From assembly GCF_937863155.1 (NCBI RefSeq), contig NZ_CALMFB010000011.1:20844-84843 (forward strand): 64,000 nt of DNA. The letters are read 5' to 3'. The notes under the pieces were generated by a model that did not search any database, was not told the origin of the DNA, and saw only the letters and a list, made by a program, of their open reading frames with translations. Each line of letters starts with the position of its first letter. Position 1 is the stretch's first letter. The DNA is from an uncultured Brevundimonas sp. (GTDB lineage: Bacteria; Pseudomonadota; Alphaproteobacteria; Caulobacterales; Caulobacteraceae). Below are positions 1 through 8,554 of this stretch, one piece after another. The position numbers and the translations under genes were made by a program.

Positions 1-658
1 CACCCTGCGGCGCCACCTGGTCCAGCGGGGTCCAGTCGTCCAGGCGCGGCATGATCTCGCGCAGCCAATCGCGCGCGGCCTCCAGCGGGAAGGCCTCGAC
101 CCGCTGGGTCGGATTGTAGTGGCGGGCCTGCTCCTTGCGCCGCTGGGTCACATAGGCGGCCATCAGCTCATACAGGCTGGCGTCGATGCGGTCGGACGGG
201 ATGATGACCGTGGCCTCGGGGTCGCCGCGGGTGAAGACGTCGCGCTTCAACTGGGGCCGGCCGGTAATGGCCTCGACCGCCTTGCGCATGGCCTCCAGCT
301 TCTGAAGACGAAAGGCCAGGGCGGCGGCCATCAGCTCGGCCGGCGGCTCCTCGGCCTTGCCCTTTTCGGTGCGCGGCAGCAGCAGGCGCGACTTCAGATA
401 GGCCAGCCACGACGCCATCACCAGATAGTCCGCCGCCAGGGCGAAATTCCTGCGCCGCGCCTCGTGGATGAAGGCCAGATACTGTTCCGCCAGCCGGGTG
501 ATCGACAGTTTCAGCAGATCGACCTTCTGGGTCCGCGCCAGGGCCAGCAGGACGTGCAGCGGCCCCTCATATCCATCCAGATCGACGACGAAGGCCTCGC
601 CCTCCTCCACCTGATCGGCGGCGGCGAAATCCAGATTGGGCTGGAAGGTCTCGGTCAT
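1..658 (-). CDS. scpA: Segregation and condensation protein A, C-terminus cut by window edge
   Basis: ScpA is the kleisin subunit of the bacterial SMC-ScpAB condensin, which compacts and segregates the chromosome. About 219 N-terminal residues are visible; the rest lies left of the window. The protein starts MTETFQPNLDFAAADQ and carries the kleisin N-terminal signature (GPLHVLLALARTQKVDL), then AEQYLAFIHEARRRNFALAADYLVMA and a YLKSRLLLP segment, all typical of ScpA. The ATG overlaps the nagZ stop as ATGA, so the two are translationally coupled. The order SPOR-nagZ-scpA is common in alphaproteobacteria, and scpB would be expected just beyond the edge. Confidence 0.93.
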   Translation of the reverse strand, partial: MTETFQPNLDFAAADQVEEGEAFVVDLDGYEGPLHVLLALARTQKVDLLKLSITRLAEQYLAFIHEARRRNFALAADYLVMASWLAYLKSRLLLPRTEKGKAEEPPAELMAAALAFRLQKLEAMRKAVEAITGRPQLKRDVFTRGDPEATVIIPSDRIDASLYELMAAYVTQRRKEQARHYNPTQRVEAFPLEAARDWLREIMPRLDDWTPLDQVAPQG

Positions 659-1704
659 GCCTGCGCCTCGCCCACGTCCGGCCCGCGCCGGGCGTCCAGC
701 TTGCCGGCCAGCAGCGCCTCGAACCGCGCCCGCGCGTGATCAACATCCAGCGGCTCGACTTCGCGCACGATGCGGGCCAGCGCCGCCTCCGCCCGCGCCT
801 TCGACGCGCCCTTCAGACGGCCGACGGCGCCCGCGACCTGCTGCATCTCGGCCAGGTCGCCGTTGCAGTGAAGCGCGATGTCGCAGCCGGCCTTCAGCGC
901 CGCCGCCGCCCGCTCGGCCAGGCTTCCCGACAGGGCCTGCATCGACAGGTCGTCGGTCAGGATAAGACCACCGAACCTCAGCCGCTCGCGCATCAACCGC
1001 ACGGCCTTCCTCGACACCGTCGCCGGGCGTTTGCGGTCGACGGCGGTGAAGACGACGTGGGCCGTCATGGCCATGGGCATGTCGCTGAGCGCGCGGAAGG
1101 GCGGGAAGTCCCAGGCCTCCAGATCCGCCAGCGGCGTCTCGACCACCGGCAGGGCCTTGTGGCTGTCGGCGAAGGCGCGGCCGTGGCCCGGCATGTGCTT
1201 GATGACCGGCAGGACGCCCCCGGCCATCAGCCCCTCGGCCTGGGCGCGGGCCAGGGGGATCAGCCCGGCCGGACTGTCGGCGAAGGCGCGGTCGCCGATG
1301 ATGTCGTGAGCGCCAGGCACGGGCGCGTCCAGCACCGGGGCGCAGTCCACGGTGATCCCCACCGCCCGCAGGTCATGGGCCATCAGCCGCCCGCCCAGCC
1401 GCGCCAGATCGCGCGCCACCAGCGGGTCACTGGCCGCCTTCCGATAGGCTTCGGCCGGCGGATATTTGGGCCAGTGCGGCGGGCCCAGACGCTGGACCCG
1501 CCCGCCCTCCTGATCAACCAGGATGGGCGCATCCGCATCGTCCACGGTCTCACGCAGGGCCTCGGTCAGGGCGCGCACCTGATCCGGCCCATCGACGTTG
1601 CGGCGGAACAGGATGAAGCCCCACGGCCGCGCGTCCCGGAAGAAGGCGCGTTCGTCCGCCGTCAGCCGATGGCCCGAACAGCCGTAGACGGCGGCCGACC
1701 TCAC
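655..1704 (-). CDS. nagZ: Beta-N-acetylhexosaminidase (glycoside hydrolase family 3)
   Basis: NagZ removes N-acetylglucosamine from anhydromuropeptides in the cytoplasm during peptidoglycan recycling. At 349 residues it has the usual length for the single-domain GH3 enzyme. The substrate motif KHMPGHG lies near residues 169-175, followed by DSH (about 180-182), whose His is the family's general acid/base. The nucleophile Asp is in LTDDLSMQAL. The N-terminal GFILFRRN and LVDQEGGRVQR are also NagZ hallmarks. There is no signal peptide, consistent with cytosolic recycling. It overlaps the upstream SPOR gene and downstream scpA by 4 bp each, so the three are probably one transcript. Confidence 0.95.
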   Translation of the reverse strand: MRSAAVYGCSGHRLTADERAFFRDARPWGFILFRRNVDGPDQVRALTEALRETVDDADAPILVDQEGGRVQRLGPPHWPKYPPAEAYRKAASDPLVARDLARLGGRLMAHDLRAVGITVDCAPVLDAPVPGAHDIIGDRAFADSPAGLIPLARAQAEGLMAGGVLPVIKHMPGHGRAFADSHKALPVVETPLADLEAWDFPPFRALSDMPMAMTAHVVFTAVDRKRPATVSRKAVRLMRERLRFGGLILTDDLSMQALSGSLAERAAAALKAGCDIALHCNGDLAEMQQVAGAVGRLKGASKARAEAALARIVREVEPLDVDHARARFEALLAGKLDARRGPDVGEAQA

Positions 1705-2453
1705 CGGACGATGCAGTCCCGCCCGGCGGCGCGCAGGGCCGAACAGAAGGCCGTGGCCCGTTCGCGGCTCATGCCGGTGAAGGTGGTGCGATAGACGGTC
1801 TGCCCCTTGGAATCGACCACCTCCTGCACCCGCTTGCCCGCGCCCTGGGCGAACTGGGGGAAGCGGGCGGCGACGGCCGCATATTCGCGGTCGGCCACGG
1901 CGGTGGAGGAGAAGGCGCCGATCTGAACCCCCGACGAACCGCCGGCGGCCGGCGGGGTCTGGGCCTTCTCGGCCGGAGCGGCGGGCGCGGCCGGAGCGGG
2001 CGCCGGCGCGGCCTTGGCGGCGGGCGGCAGGGGCGCGGCCGTCACCGGCGCGGTCGGGCGCGGCAGGGGCGCCTCGGGCGGGGCGACATAGGTGGGCGGG
2101 GCGTCGGCGGCGGGGTCGCCTTCGCGATAGACGCGGATGCCGGCCTCGGGATCGACGGGCTGGGCCTCGATCGGGGCCTCGACCTTCAGGGCGCCGACCT
2201 CCTGGCCCACGGTGGGCGGGGCCTGATCCGGCGACCGGGCGCCGGCGCGATAGAAGACCACCACCGCCACGATCAGCAGCAGCAGCACGATGCCCGAAAC
2301 GATCAGGGTCACCGGCGGCCCGCCAGAGCCGCCGCCCGTGCGGCGCGGCCCGCGCGCGTCATAGCCCCCGCCCCGCCGGAACGGCAGGTCGTCATCGGTC
2401 GGCGGCGTATAGGCGCCGCGTTCTCTGGACCGGGGATCGTCTTCATAGGACAT
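1701..2453 (-). CDS. SPOR domain-containing inner membrane protein
   Basis: A 250-residue bitopic protein. A charged, Gly/Arg-rich cytoplasmic head (about 1-46) precedes one hydrophobic segment (about 48-68, TLIVSGIVLLLLIVAVVVF). A Pro/Ala-rich periplasmic linker follows, then a C-terminal SPOR domain from about residue 172 (GVQIGAFSSTAVADREYAAV). SPOR domains bind denuded septal peptidoglycan, so it probably localises to division sites. It is coupled to nagZ by a 4-bp overlap. The linker (about 75-170) is low-complexity Ala/Pro. Identity of the domain is clear; a specific partner or process is inferred. Confidence 0.88.
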   Translation of the reverse strand: MSYEDDPRSRERGAYTPPTDDDLPFRRGGGYDARGPRRTGGGSGGPPVTLIVSGIVLLLLIVAVVVFYRAGARSPDQAPPTVGQEVGALKVEAPIEAQPVDPEAGIRVYREGDPAADAPPTYVAPPEAPLPRPTAPVTAAPLPPAAKAAPAPAPAAPAAPAEKAQTPPAAGGSSGVQIGAFSSTAVADREYAAVAARFPQFAQGAGKRVQEVVDSKGQTVYRTTFTGMSRERATAFCSALRAAGRDCIVR

Positions 2454-2535
2454 GGGGGGCGCTCCGCATCGTGTCCCGGGACTGCGAATCGCGCATCCGG
2501 GGCGTCATCCTAACCCGCCCAGCCCGGCTTACGAA

Positions 2536-3714
2536 TCACAGATCCAGCGCCAGGTCGAGGGTGAACAGCTTCCTGTGCTCCTCGATGGCGTAACGGTCGG
2601 TCATGCCGGCGATGTAGTCGCACACGGCCCGCGCCTTCTTCGCTTCTTCGCCGACCGCGCGCGCCTGCCATTCGGGCGGCATGACGCCCGGATCGGCCAT
2701 GAACAGATCGAACATCTCGGCGATGATCCGGCGCGCCTGGGACCGGGTGCGGTTGACGCGATAGTGGCGATACATCCGCTCGAACAGGAAGGCGCGCAGG
2801 ACGGCCAGTTCGGCCATCATGGCGTCCGAGAACTGGACCATCGGCCGGCCGGCGGCGCGCACGGCCTCGACCGTTTCGACCCCGTCTTCGGCCAGACGAC
2901 GGCGGGTTTCGGCCAGAACGTCCTGGACCATGGCGCCGATCATGCGGCGCACCGCCTCGATCCGAACCATGCGCGCATCCAGCCCCGGCCAGGCGGTGCG
3001 CACATCGTTCAGGATCGGCCCGATCAGCGGAACCTGCTCCAGGTCCTCCAGGGTGAACAGGCCCGCCTGCACCCCGTCGTCGACGTCGTGGTTGTTGTAG
3101 GCGATGTCGTCGGCCACCGCCGCGCACTGAGCCTCCAGCGAGGCGAAGCTGTCCAGCCGCAGATCCCAGCCGCCCTTGGCTCCGTATTCCGCAATGGCCT
3201 GCCACGCCGGTTCGTCCAACCGGTGCGCCACCGGGCCGTTGTGCTTGATGACGCCCTCCAGCGTCTCCCACGTCAGATTCAGCCCCTCGAACGCCGGATA
3301 GCGGCGCTCCAGCTTGGTCACCACGCGGAAGGTCTGGACATTGTGATCGAAGCCGCCCCAGCCGGTCATCCGGTCCTGAAGCTCGTCCTCGCCCGCATGG
3401 CCGAACGGGGGGTGGCCCAGGTCGTGCGCCAGGGCGACCGTCTCGGCCAGATCCACATCCAGCCGCAGGGCGTAGGCCAGCGACCGCGCGATCTGGGCCA
3501 CCTCCAGGCTGTGGGTCAGGCGGGTGCGGTAATGGTCGCCCTCGTGCGCCACGAAGACCTGGGTCTTCTCCTTCAGGCGGCGGAAGGCGGTGGTGTGGAT
3601 GATGCGGTCGCGGTCGCGGGCGAAGGCCGGGCGGGTGCGGCTGTCGGCCTCGGCGAAGCGGCGCCCGCGCGAGGCGCCGACGTTTTCGGCGAACGGGGCG
3701 AGGGAAGGCATCAC
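2536..3714 (-). CDS. dgt: Deoxyguanosinetriphosphate triphosphohydrolase-like protein
   Basis: An HD-superfamily hydrolase predicted to split dNTPs to nucleoside and triphosphate. Metal ligands are visible as [10 protein letters not shown] (His about 68) and [11 protein letters not shown] (His-Asp about 97-98), the diagnostic Dgt-like motif. The later YNNHDVDDG motif also fits. The 392 residues match the type 2 dGTPase-like subfamily common in alphaproteobacteria. It reads away from the divergent Fe-S carrier gene 65 bp away. In many relatives argS lies between this gene and the SPOR gene; here only 82 bp separate them. Exact nucleotide preference cannot be told. Confidence 0.9.
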   Translation of the reverse strand: MMPSLAPFAENVGASRGRRFAEADSRTRPAFARDRDRIIHTTAFRRLKEKTQVFVAHEGDHYRTRLTHSLEVAQIARSLAYALRLDVDLAETVALAHDLGHPPFGHAGEDELQDRMTGWGGFDHNVQTFRVVTKLERRYPAFEGLNLTWETLEGVIKHNGPVAHRLDEPAWQAIAEYGAKGGWDLRLDSFASLEAQCAAVADDIAYNNHDVDDGVQAGLFTLEDLEQVPLIGPILNDVRTAWPGLDARMVRIEAVRRMIGAMVQDVLAETRRRLAEDGVETVEAVRAAGRPMVQFSDAMMAELAVLRAFLFERMYRHYRVNRTRSQARRIIAEMFDLFMADPGVMPPEWQARAVGEEAKKARAVCDYIAGMTDRYAIEEHRKLFTLDLALDL

Positions 3715-3779
3715 CAGAACTGCGCTCGAATACGGCGCGGGCCTTTGCGATCGCCCGCCGTCACCTCATATAGAGAGCC

Positions 3780-4154
3780 GTGAGCAGCGTCGAATCCCCC
3801 GCCTTCCAGATTTCGCGCCCCGGCGAAGGTCCGGGCCTGAGCTTGGCCGCCTCGGCCGCGCGTCGGCTGGCGGCCCTGTCGCAGGCCGATGGGCAGGCGG
3901 TGATGCTGCGCGTCGCGGTGGACGGCGGCGGCTGTTCGGGCTTCCAGTACCGGTTCGAACTGGTCAGCGCGGCCGAGGCCGACGACGTGCAGGTGACGAC
4001 CGAGGGCCAGACGGCGCTGGTGGACGCGGTGTCCCTGCCCTTCCTGGTCGGATCGGAAATCGCCTTTGTCGATGATCTGTCGGGCGCGCAGTTCGTGGTT
4101 CGCAACCCCAACGCCGCCTCCAGCTGCGGCTGCGGCGTCAGTTTCTCGATCTAA
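3780..4154 (+). CDS. erpA: Iron-sulfur cluster insertion protein, ErpA/HesB/IscA type
   Basis: An A-type carrier that passes Fe-S clusters to apo-enzymes. The three family cysteines are present: Cys52 in DGGGCSGFQY and Cys116/Cys118 in SSCGCGVSF near the C-terminus. At 124 residues it is slightly long because of about 15 extra N-terminal residues. Translation appears to begin at a GTG; no in-frame ATG precedes the conserved core. It is divergent from the dGTPase-like gene, an arrangement common in alphaproteobacteria. IscA or SufA are alternative names, but synteny favours ErpA. Confidence 0.87.
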   Translation: MSSVESPAFQISRPGEGPGLSLAASAARRLAALSQADGQAVMLRVAVDGGGCSGFQYRFELVSAAEADDVQVTTEGQTALVDAVSLPFLVGSEIAFVDDLSGAQFVVRNPNAASSCGCGVSFSI

Positions 4155-4194
4155 AAGTCGATCCATTTAGGCAAATGCCAAAATAGGACTTGCG

Positions 4195-4212
4195 ATTAGG
4201 ATAATTCCTAAT
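4195..4212. promoter_or_regulatory. Candidate SdpR operator: perfect 7-bp inverted repeat
   Basis: ATTAGGA-TAAT-TCCTAAT, a perfect palindrome in an unusually A+T-rich stretch, ends 13 bp before the sdpR ATG. A -10-like GATAAT (4200-4205) lies inside it, so a bound repressor would block polymerase. ArsR-family autorepressors typically bind such sites; assignment to SdpR is inferred from position. Confidence 0.6.
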
Positions 4213-4225
4213 TAGCGTTCTTCCT

Positions 4226-4516
4226 ATGAACGCCCTGTTCAAAGCCCTGTCGCATCCGGTTCGGCGCCGCATCATCGAGATGCTGCGCCAGGGGCCGATG
4301 GCGTCCGGTGACATCGCCGCCGTCTTCGACATGAGTTGGCCGACCGTCACCGGCCATCTGAACGCCCTGAAGGAGGCCGGCCTGGTCAGCCCCGAGCGCG
4401 ACGGCGCCTCGATCCGCTACCGGCTGGAGATTTCGGCGGTGGAAGAGGCCATGGCCTTCCTGATGGACATCACCGGAACGGGCAGGAACGCACCCGACAA
4501 GGAGACCGGATCATGA
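4226..4516 (+). CDS. sdpR: ArsR-family autorepressor, SdpR-like
   Basis: A 96-residue winged-helix repressor. It opens MNALFKALSHPVRRRIIEML, the typical start of the SdpR/ArsR family. The recognition-helix region MSWPTVTGHLNALKEAGLV follows, then a wing (ERDGASIRYRL). No metal-binding cysteines are present, which argues against a metal sensor and for the SdpR type. In Bacillus subtilis SdpR represses its own operon and is released when membrane protein SdpI captures it. The next gene encodes SdpI and overlaps by 4 bp (ATGA). The inverted repeat just upstream is the likely operator. Confidence 0.85.
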   Translation: MNALFKALSHPVRRRIIEMLRQGPMASGDIAAVFDMSWPTVTGHLNALKEAGLVSPERDGASIRYRLEISAVEEAMAFLMDITGTGRNAPDKETGS

Positions 4517-5178
4517 AACGCTTCACCCTGCTGGACGCCCTGACCGGCGTCGCCGTCGTCGGGCTTCTGAGCCTAGCGGCCTGGGTCGCCCTGGCGGGAC
4601 CGGAAGGCGCCCTGCCGGTGCATTTCAACGCCGCCGGCCAGGCCGACCGCTGGGGCGACCGCAACGAGGTGGCGCTGCTGATCGGCGCCATGGCCCTGCT
4701 GGGCGGGGTGGTGTCGGGCCTGATCGGCCTGGCGGTAGCGCGCACCGATGATCCCAGCCGCCGGCGCGGCCTGATGACGGGCCAGGCGGTCGGCCTGTTG
4801 GCGGTGGTGGGATCGGCGCTGTTCTGCGCCTATCTGAGCCTGAACGGCGCGGCCGAGTTGCAGCCCGCCCTGCCCATGGCGCTGATCTCGCTGCTGTTCG
4901 TGGCCATCGGCGCCACGGCGGGCCGGATCGGGCCGAACCCGGTCGTGGGCGTGCGCACGCCGTGGAATTTCAAGAGCCGCCTGGCCTGGGACCGGTCCAA
5001 CCGCCTGGCCGGCCGCCTGTTCTTCTGGATCGGCCTGATCGGCCTGGCCGCCAGCCCCTTCGCGCCCCAGCCGATGGGCATGATGGTCGTGGTGGGCGCG
5101 GTTGTGGTCGCCGCCGCCCTGTCGGTGTTCGAGAGCTGGCGCGTGTGGCGCGACGACCCCGAGCGCCAGCCCTTCTGA
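4513..5178 (+). CDS. sdpI: SdpI-family membrane protein
   Basis: A polytopic inner membrane protein of 221 residues. The N-terminus (about 1-60) matches the DUF1648 region (PVHFNAAGQADRWGDRNEV), and the C-terminal half has the SdpI signature (NPVVGVRTPWNFKSRLAWDRSN). About six hydrophobic helices can be counted. In B. subtilis SdpI gives immunity to the SdpC toxin and signals by sequestering SdpR. No SdpC-like gene is seen nearby, so here the pair may sense another envelope signal. It is translationally coupled to sdpR through the ATGA overlap. Confidence 0.87.
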   Translation: MKRFTLLDALTGVAVVGLLSLAAWVALAGPEGALPVHFNAAGQADRWGDRNEVALLIGAMALLGGVVSGLIGLAVARTDDPSRRRGLMTGQAVGLLAVVGSALFCAYLSLNGAAELQPALPMALISLLFVAIGATAGRIGPNPVVGVRTPWNFKSRLAWDRSNRLAGRLFFWIGLIGLAASPFAPQPMGMMVVVGAVVVAAALSVFESWRVWRDDPERQPF

Positions 5179-5210
5179 TCCGCTCACGCCCTGTTTAACG
5201 GAGACCCGTC

Positions 5211-6137
5211 ATGACCTTCGCCGCCCTTGCCGCCGCCCTGATGCTGGCCGGCCCCGTTTCGACCCCCGTGACCCTGGACAGCCAGCCCGCGCCCCTGCAC
5301 GGCGCCCTGCTGACGCCCGAGGGCGCGACCCACGCCGCGGCGGTGATCATCGCCGGCTCCGGCCCGACCGATCAGGACGGCAACAGCCCCCTGGGCGTGC
5401 GCGGCAACATGCTGAAGGCCCTGGCCGAAGGGCTGGCCGATCAGGGCGTGGCCACCCTCCGCTATGACAAGCGCGGTATCGCCGCCAGCGCCGCCGCGGC
5501 CGTGTCCGAGGCCGAGCTGACCTTCGGCCACATGGTCGACGACGCCCGCGCCTGGGCGGCCGAGGCGGCCACGCGCACGGGCCAGCCGTGCGTCTGGCTG
5601 ATCGGTCATTCCGAGGGCGCGTTGGTCGCCCAGCTGGCGGCGGCGGATAATCCGCAGGTCTGCGGCCTGGTGCTGCTGTCGCCGGTGGGCCAGAAGGCGT
5701 CGGATCAGATCCGCGCCCAGCTGGACGCCGCCCTGCCCGAGGCGATGAAGCCCGCCGCCCTGGCCGCCCTGGACGACCTGGCCGCCGGGCGCACCACCGC
5801 CAATGTGCCGGGTCTGGAGGCCCTGTTCCGCCCGTCGGTCCAGCCGTATCTGATCAGCTATATCTCGCAGGATCCGATCGCCTTGATCGCCGCCTATGAC
5901 GGCCCGGTCCTGCTGGGCCACGGCACGACCGATCTCCAGGTGCCGGCCGACAACAGCGAGCGTCTGGCCGCCGCCCAGCCGCGCGCGAAACTGGTCCTGT
6001 TCGACGGCGCCAACCACCTGCTGCGCGCCGCGCCGATGGATCGGGCGGGCAATATGGCCACCTATGGCGACGCCAACGCCGTGCTGGACGCCGGGGTGGT
6101 TCCGGCCGTGGCCGGCTTCATCCTGGCGCCGCGTTAA
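5211..6137 (+). CDS. Exported alpha/beta hydrolase
   Basis: A 308-residue serine hydrolase with a short hydrophobic signal-like N-terminus (MTFAALAAALMLAGPVS). The nucleophile elbow is LIGHSEGALVA (Ser about 137). Asp in the GTTDLQV stretch and His in ANHLLR complete the expected triad. The oxyanion region IIAGSGPTDQDGNS resembles dienelactone-hydrolase-like esterases. It starts 32 bp after sdpI on the same strand, so it may belong to the sdpRI transcript. The substrate is unknown. The fold is clear; periplasmic location is inferred. Confidence 0.82.
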   Translation: MTFAALAAALMLAGPVSTPVTLDSQPAPLHGALLTPEGATHAAAVIIAGSGPTDQDGNSPLGVRGNMLKALAEGLADQGVATLRYDKRGIAASAAAAVSEAELTFGHMVDDARAWAAEAATRTGQPCVWLIGHSEGALVAQLAAADNPQVCGLVLLSPVGQKASDQIRAQLDAALPEAMKPAALAALDDLAAGRTTANVPGLEALFRPSVQPYLISYISQDPIALIAAYDGPVLLGHGTTDLQVPADNSERLAAAQPRAKLVLFDGANHLLRAAPMDRAGNMATYGDANAVLDAGVVPAVAGFILAPR

Positions 6138-7462
6138 AGCGTTTCCTGGAACCGGACGGGGCGGCCGTGCGCCGTCCCGATCAGGTCGCCGTCGCACATC
6201 ACCACCCGGCCGCGCACGATGGTCGCCATAGGCCACCCCTTGGCCTGAAACCCGTCGAAGGGAGTCCAGCCGCAGCGGCTGGCCTGATCTTCGTGCCGGA
6301 TGGTGCGGGTCGCCTTCAGGTCGATCAGGGTCAGATCGGCGTCCCAGCCCTCGGCCATCCGGCCCTTGCCGGCGATATTGAAGATGCGCTGGGCCCCGGC
6401 CGAGGTCAGGTCGATGAACCGCTCCAGCGACAGCCGCCCCTCGGCCACATGGGTCAGCATCACGGCCGGCAGGGTCTGAACCCCAGGCATGCCTGACGGC
6501 GAGGCCGGATAGGGCTTGGCTTTTTCTTCCTTGGTGTGCGGCGCGTGGTCGGAACCCAGCACGTCCACCACGCCCTGTTGAATGCCCCGCCACAGGCCGT
6601 CGATGTGAGGACGATTGCGGATCGGCGGGTTCATCTGGGCATAGCCCTTCAGCCGCTCATAGGCTTCGTCGCCGTCCAGGGTCAGGTGCTGGGGCGTGGT
6701 CTCGACCGAGGCGATGTCGCGGTGATCGGCCAGGAATTCGATCTCCTCGGCCGTCGAAACATGCAGGACGTGGATGCGCTTGCCCACCTCGCGCGCCAGA
6801 CGGACCAGGCGGCGGGTGCTCATGATCGCGCTCTCGGCGTCACGGACGTCGGTGTGGCTGGTCCAGTCGCCGGTGCGGGCCAGGCCGCGGCGCTCGGCCA
6901 GGCGATATTCGTCCTCGGAATGGAAGGTGGCGCGGCGACTGACGGCGTTCAGCACCTGACGCACCCCATCGTCGTCGGCGATCAGCAGGTCGCCCGTCGA
7001 GGCGCCCATGAAGACCTTGACCCCGCAACAGCCCGGCAGACGCTCCAGCTCGCCCAAGTGGGCCGCATTGCCGTGGGTGCCGCCGATGTAGAAGGCGTGA
7101 TCGGTCCACATCCGGTCGCGGGCGCGGGCCAGCTTGTCCTCCAGCGTCGCCGGATCGGTGGTGTTGGGATTGGTGTTCGGCATCTCGAACACGGCCACGA
7201 CGCCGCCCAGGGCCGCCGCACGACTGCCGGTCTCCAGATCTTCCTTCCACTCCAGGCCCGGCTCGCGGAAATGCACCTGGGTGTCGATGATGCCGGGAAT
7301 GACGGTCAGGCCCGAGGCGTCGAACACCTCTGCGGCCGACGCCTGGGACAGGTCGCCGATGAAGGCGATCTTGCCGTCGATCACGCCCACGTCGGCCGGT
7401 CCGCGCCCGGCGTGGTTGACGACCTCGCCCCCGCGCACGATCAGGTCATAGGTCTGGGGCAT
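6134..7462 (-). CDS. pyrC: Dihydroorotase, variant class
   Basis: Dihydroorotase cyclises carbamoyl-aspartate in pyrimidine synthesis. The 442-residue protein has the amidohydrolase pattern: IIDTQVHFREPG near 58-69, a probable carboxylated Lys149 in CGVKVFMG, His181 in FHSEDE, HVLHVST and the catalytic LGSDHAPHT. The first motif reads D-T-Q-V-H, so the usual first His of the H-x-H metal pair is Gln62. From memory this occurs in a recognised alphaproteobacterial subgroup, so the enzyme is probably active. It converges with the hydrolase (4-bp 3' overlap). An allantoinase or hydantoinase role is less likely. Confidence 0.85.
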   Translation of the reverse strand: MPQTYDLIVRGGEVVNHAGRGPADVGVIDGKIAFIGDLSQASAAEVFDASGLTVIPGIIDTQVHFREPGLEWKEDLETGSRAAALGGVVAVFEMPNTNPNTTDPATLEDKLARARDRMWTDHAFYIGGTHGNAAHLGELERLPGCCGVKVFMGASTGDLLIADDDGVRQVLNAVSRRATFHSEDEYRLAERRGLARTGDWTSHTDVRDAESAIMSTRRLVRLAREVGKRIHVLHVSTAEEIEFLADHRDIASVETTPQHLTLDGDEAYERLKGYAQMNPPIRNRPHIDGLWRGIQQGVVDVLGSDHAPHTKEEKAKPYPASPSGMPGVQTLPAVMLTHVAEGRLSLERFIDLTSAGAQRIFNIAGKGRMAEGWDADLTLIDLKATRTIRHEDQASRCGWTPFDGFQAKGWPMATIVRGRVVMCDGDLIGTAHGRPVRFQETL

Positions 7463-7475
7463 GGCCGAACTCCGT

Positions 7476-8435
7476 TCAGGCCGACCGCTCGGCCAACAGC
7501 TTGCGTGCCGCCTTCAACACCCTTTCGTAGGGCAGGTCCATCATGTGCTGGATGGCCTGGTTCAGACGGGGGTCCAGGGCCTTGAACTCGTCCAGGGTGC
7601 GCGGGCCACGCAGCGACGCCCCCCGCCACGGCCCCCGGACCGTTTCGTCCGAAGGACCGAACACGGCGACCGACGGCGCGCCCGCCGAGACCGCCAGCTG
7701 GGTCCACAGGCTGTCGTTGCCGACATAGAGTTTGGCGTGGCGCAGGGCGGCGGCGGTCTGAAGCGGCGTCAGCTTGCCCTGCAGTTCGATCACCCGCGCG
7801 CGCGGCACGGCGAAACGGATGGTGTGGGCGGCGTCGCGCTCGATCTCTTCGCCGACGATCATCAGCCGCCCGCCCGCCAGCGGCCCGTCGTCGGCCAGAA
7901 GCGGCGTCGCCACCTTGGCGAACCGTTCGGCGGGCCAGCGCTTGCCCATCCATTCCACGCCCGGCCCCACCGCCAGGATCGGCCGGTCGTCCGGCTGGAT
8001 CAGGGCGTCGGCGGCGGCCATGGTCTCGTCGCCAAAGAACAGCCGCGGGGCCGGAACCTCGTCCAGTTGCAGCACCTTGGCCGCCGCCTCGACGGCATGC
8101 AGGCCCGGTTCGAGCGTCTCGGGCCGTTCCGCCCGCTTCTGGCGGCGCAGCTTACGGGCCAGGCCCGTGCCGCGCATATCGACCACCAGGCCCCAGCGCG
8201 TCTTGCGCAGCCGGTTCCACAGGCCGATCCAGTCCAGCGCGCCTTCGTTTTCCAGCACCATCAGGCGTTTCAGGCGCGGCGTGTCGGCGAACAGAGGCGC
8301 GCTCTGGGGCGAGCCGACCACGGTGAAATCCGCCTGGGGCACGGTGTCGGCCAGATGCGCCAGCACGCCCGAAGACAGCACCGCCTCCTCGGGGTCCGCC
8401 TCGGCCAGATACAGGATCGGAAAGCGTCCGTTCAT
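7476..8435 (-). CDS. Glycosyltransferase family 9 (ADP-heptose:LPS heptosyltransferase type)
   Basis: A GT-B glycosyltransferase of 319 residues. The C-terminal nucleotide-sugar region ILAVGPGVEWMGKRWPAERF and the later LYVGNDSLWTQLAVSAGAPS are the signatures of GT9 heptosyltransferases that build the lipopolysaccharide core. ATG at 8435 (MNGRFPILYLAEADPEE) is preferred: the frame stays open to 8600, but that would run over the start of the divergent M16 protease. It lies 13 bp from the dihydroorotase start and is probably co-transcribed with it. The exact acceptor sugar is not predictable. Confidence 0.83.
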   Translation of the reverse strand: MNGRFPILYLAEADPEEAVLSSGVLAHLADTVPQADFTVVGSPQSAPLFADTPRLKRLMVLENEGALDWIGLWNRLRKTRWGLVVDMRGTGLARKLRRQKRAERPETLEPGLHAVEAAAKVLQLDEVPAPRLFFGDETMAAADALIQPDDRPILAVGPGVEWMGKRWPAERFAKVATPLLADDGPLAGGRLMIVGEEIERDAAHTIRFAVPRARVIELQGKLTPLQTAAALRHAKLYVGNDSLWTQLAVSAGAPSVAVFGPSDETVRGPWRGASLRGPRTLDEFKALDPRLNQAIQHMMDLPYERVLKAARKLLAERSA

Positions 8436-8554
8436 TCGGATTCCTCTGTACAAGGATTCTGGCGATTGGACGCCCCGTACCTGGGGATGAAATCGCGCCC
8501 TGGCGGCCGGTTCCTGACCGACATGTAAGGTGACGGCGCCGCCCCCTGATCCTA

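Noticed and set aside
655-3714. Plus-strand open frames opposite nagZ, the SPOR gene and dgt
   Set aside because: Antisense shadows; the minus-strand frames have full family motifs and coupled starts.
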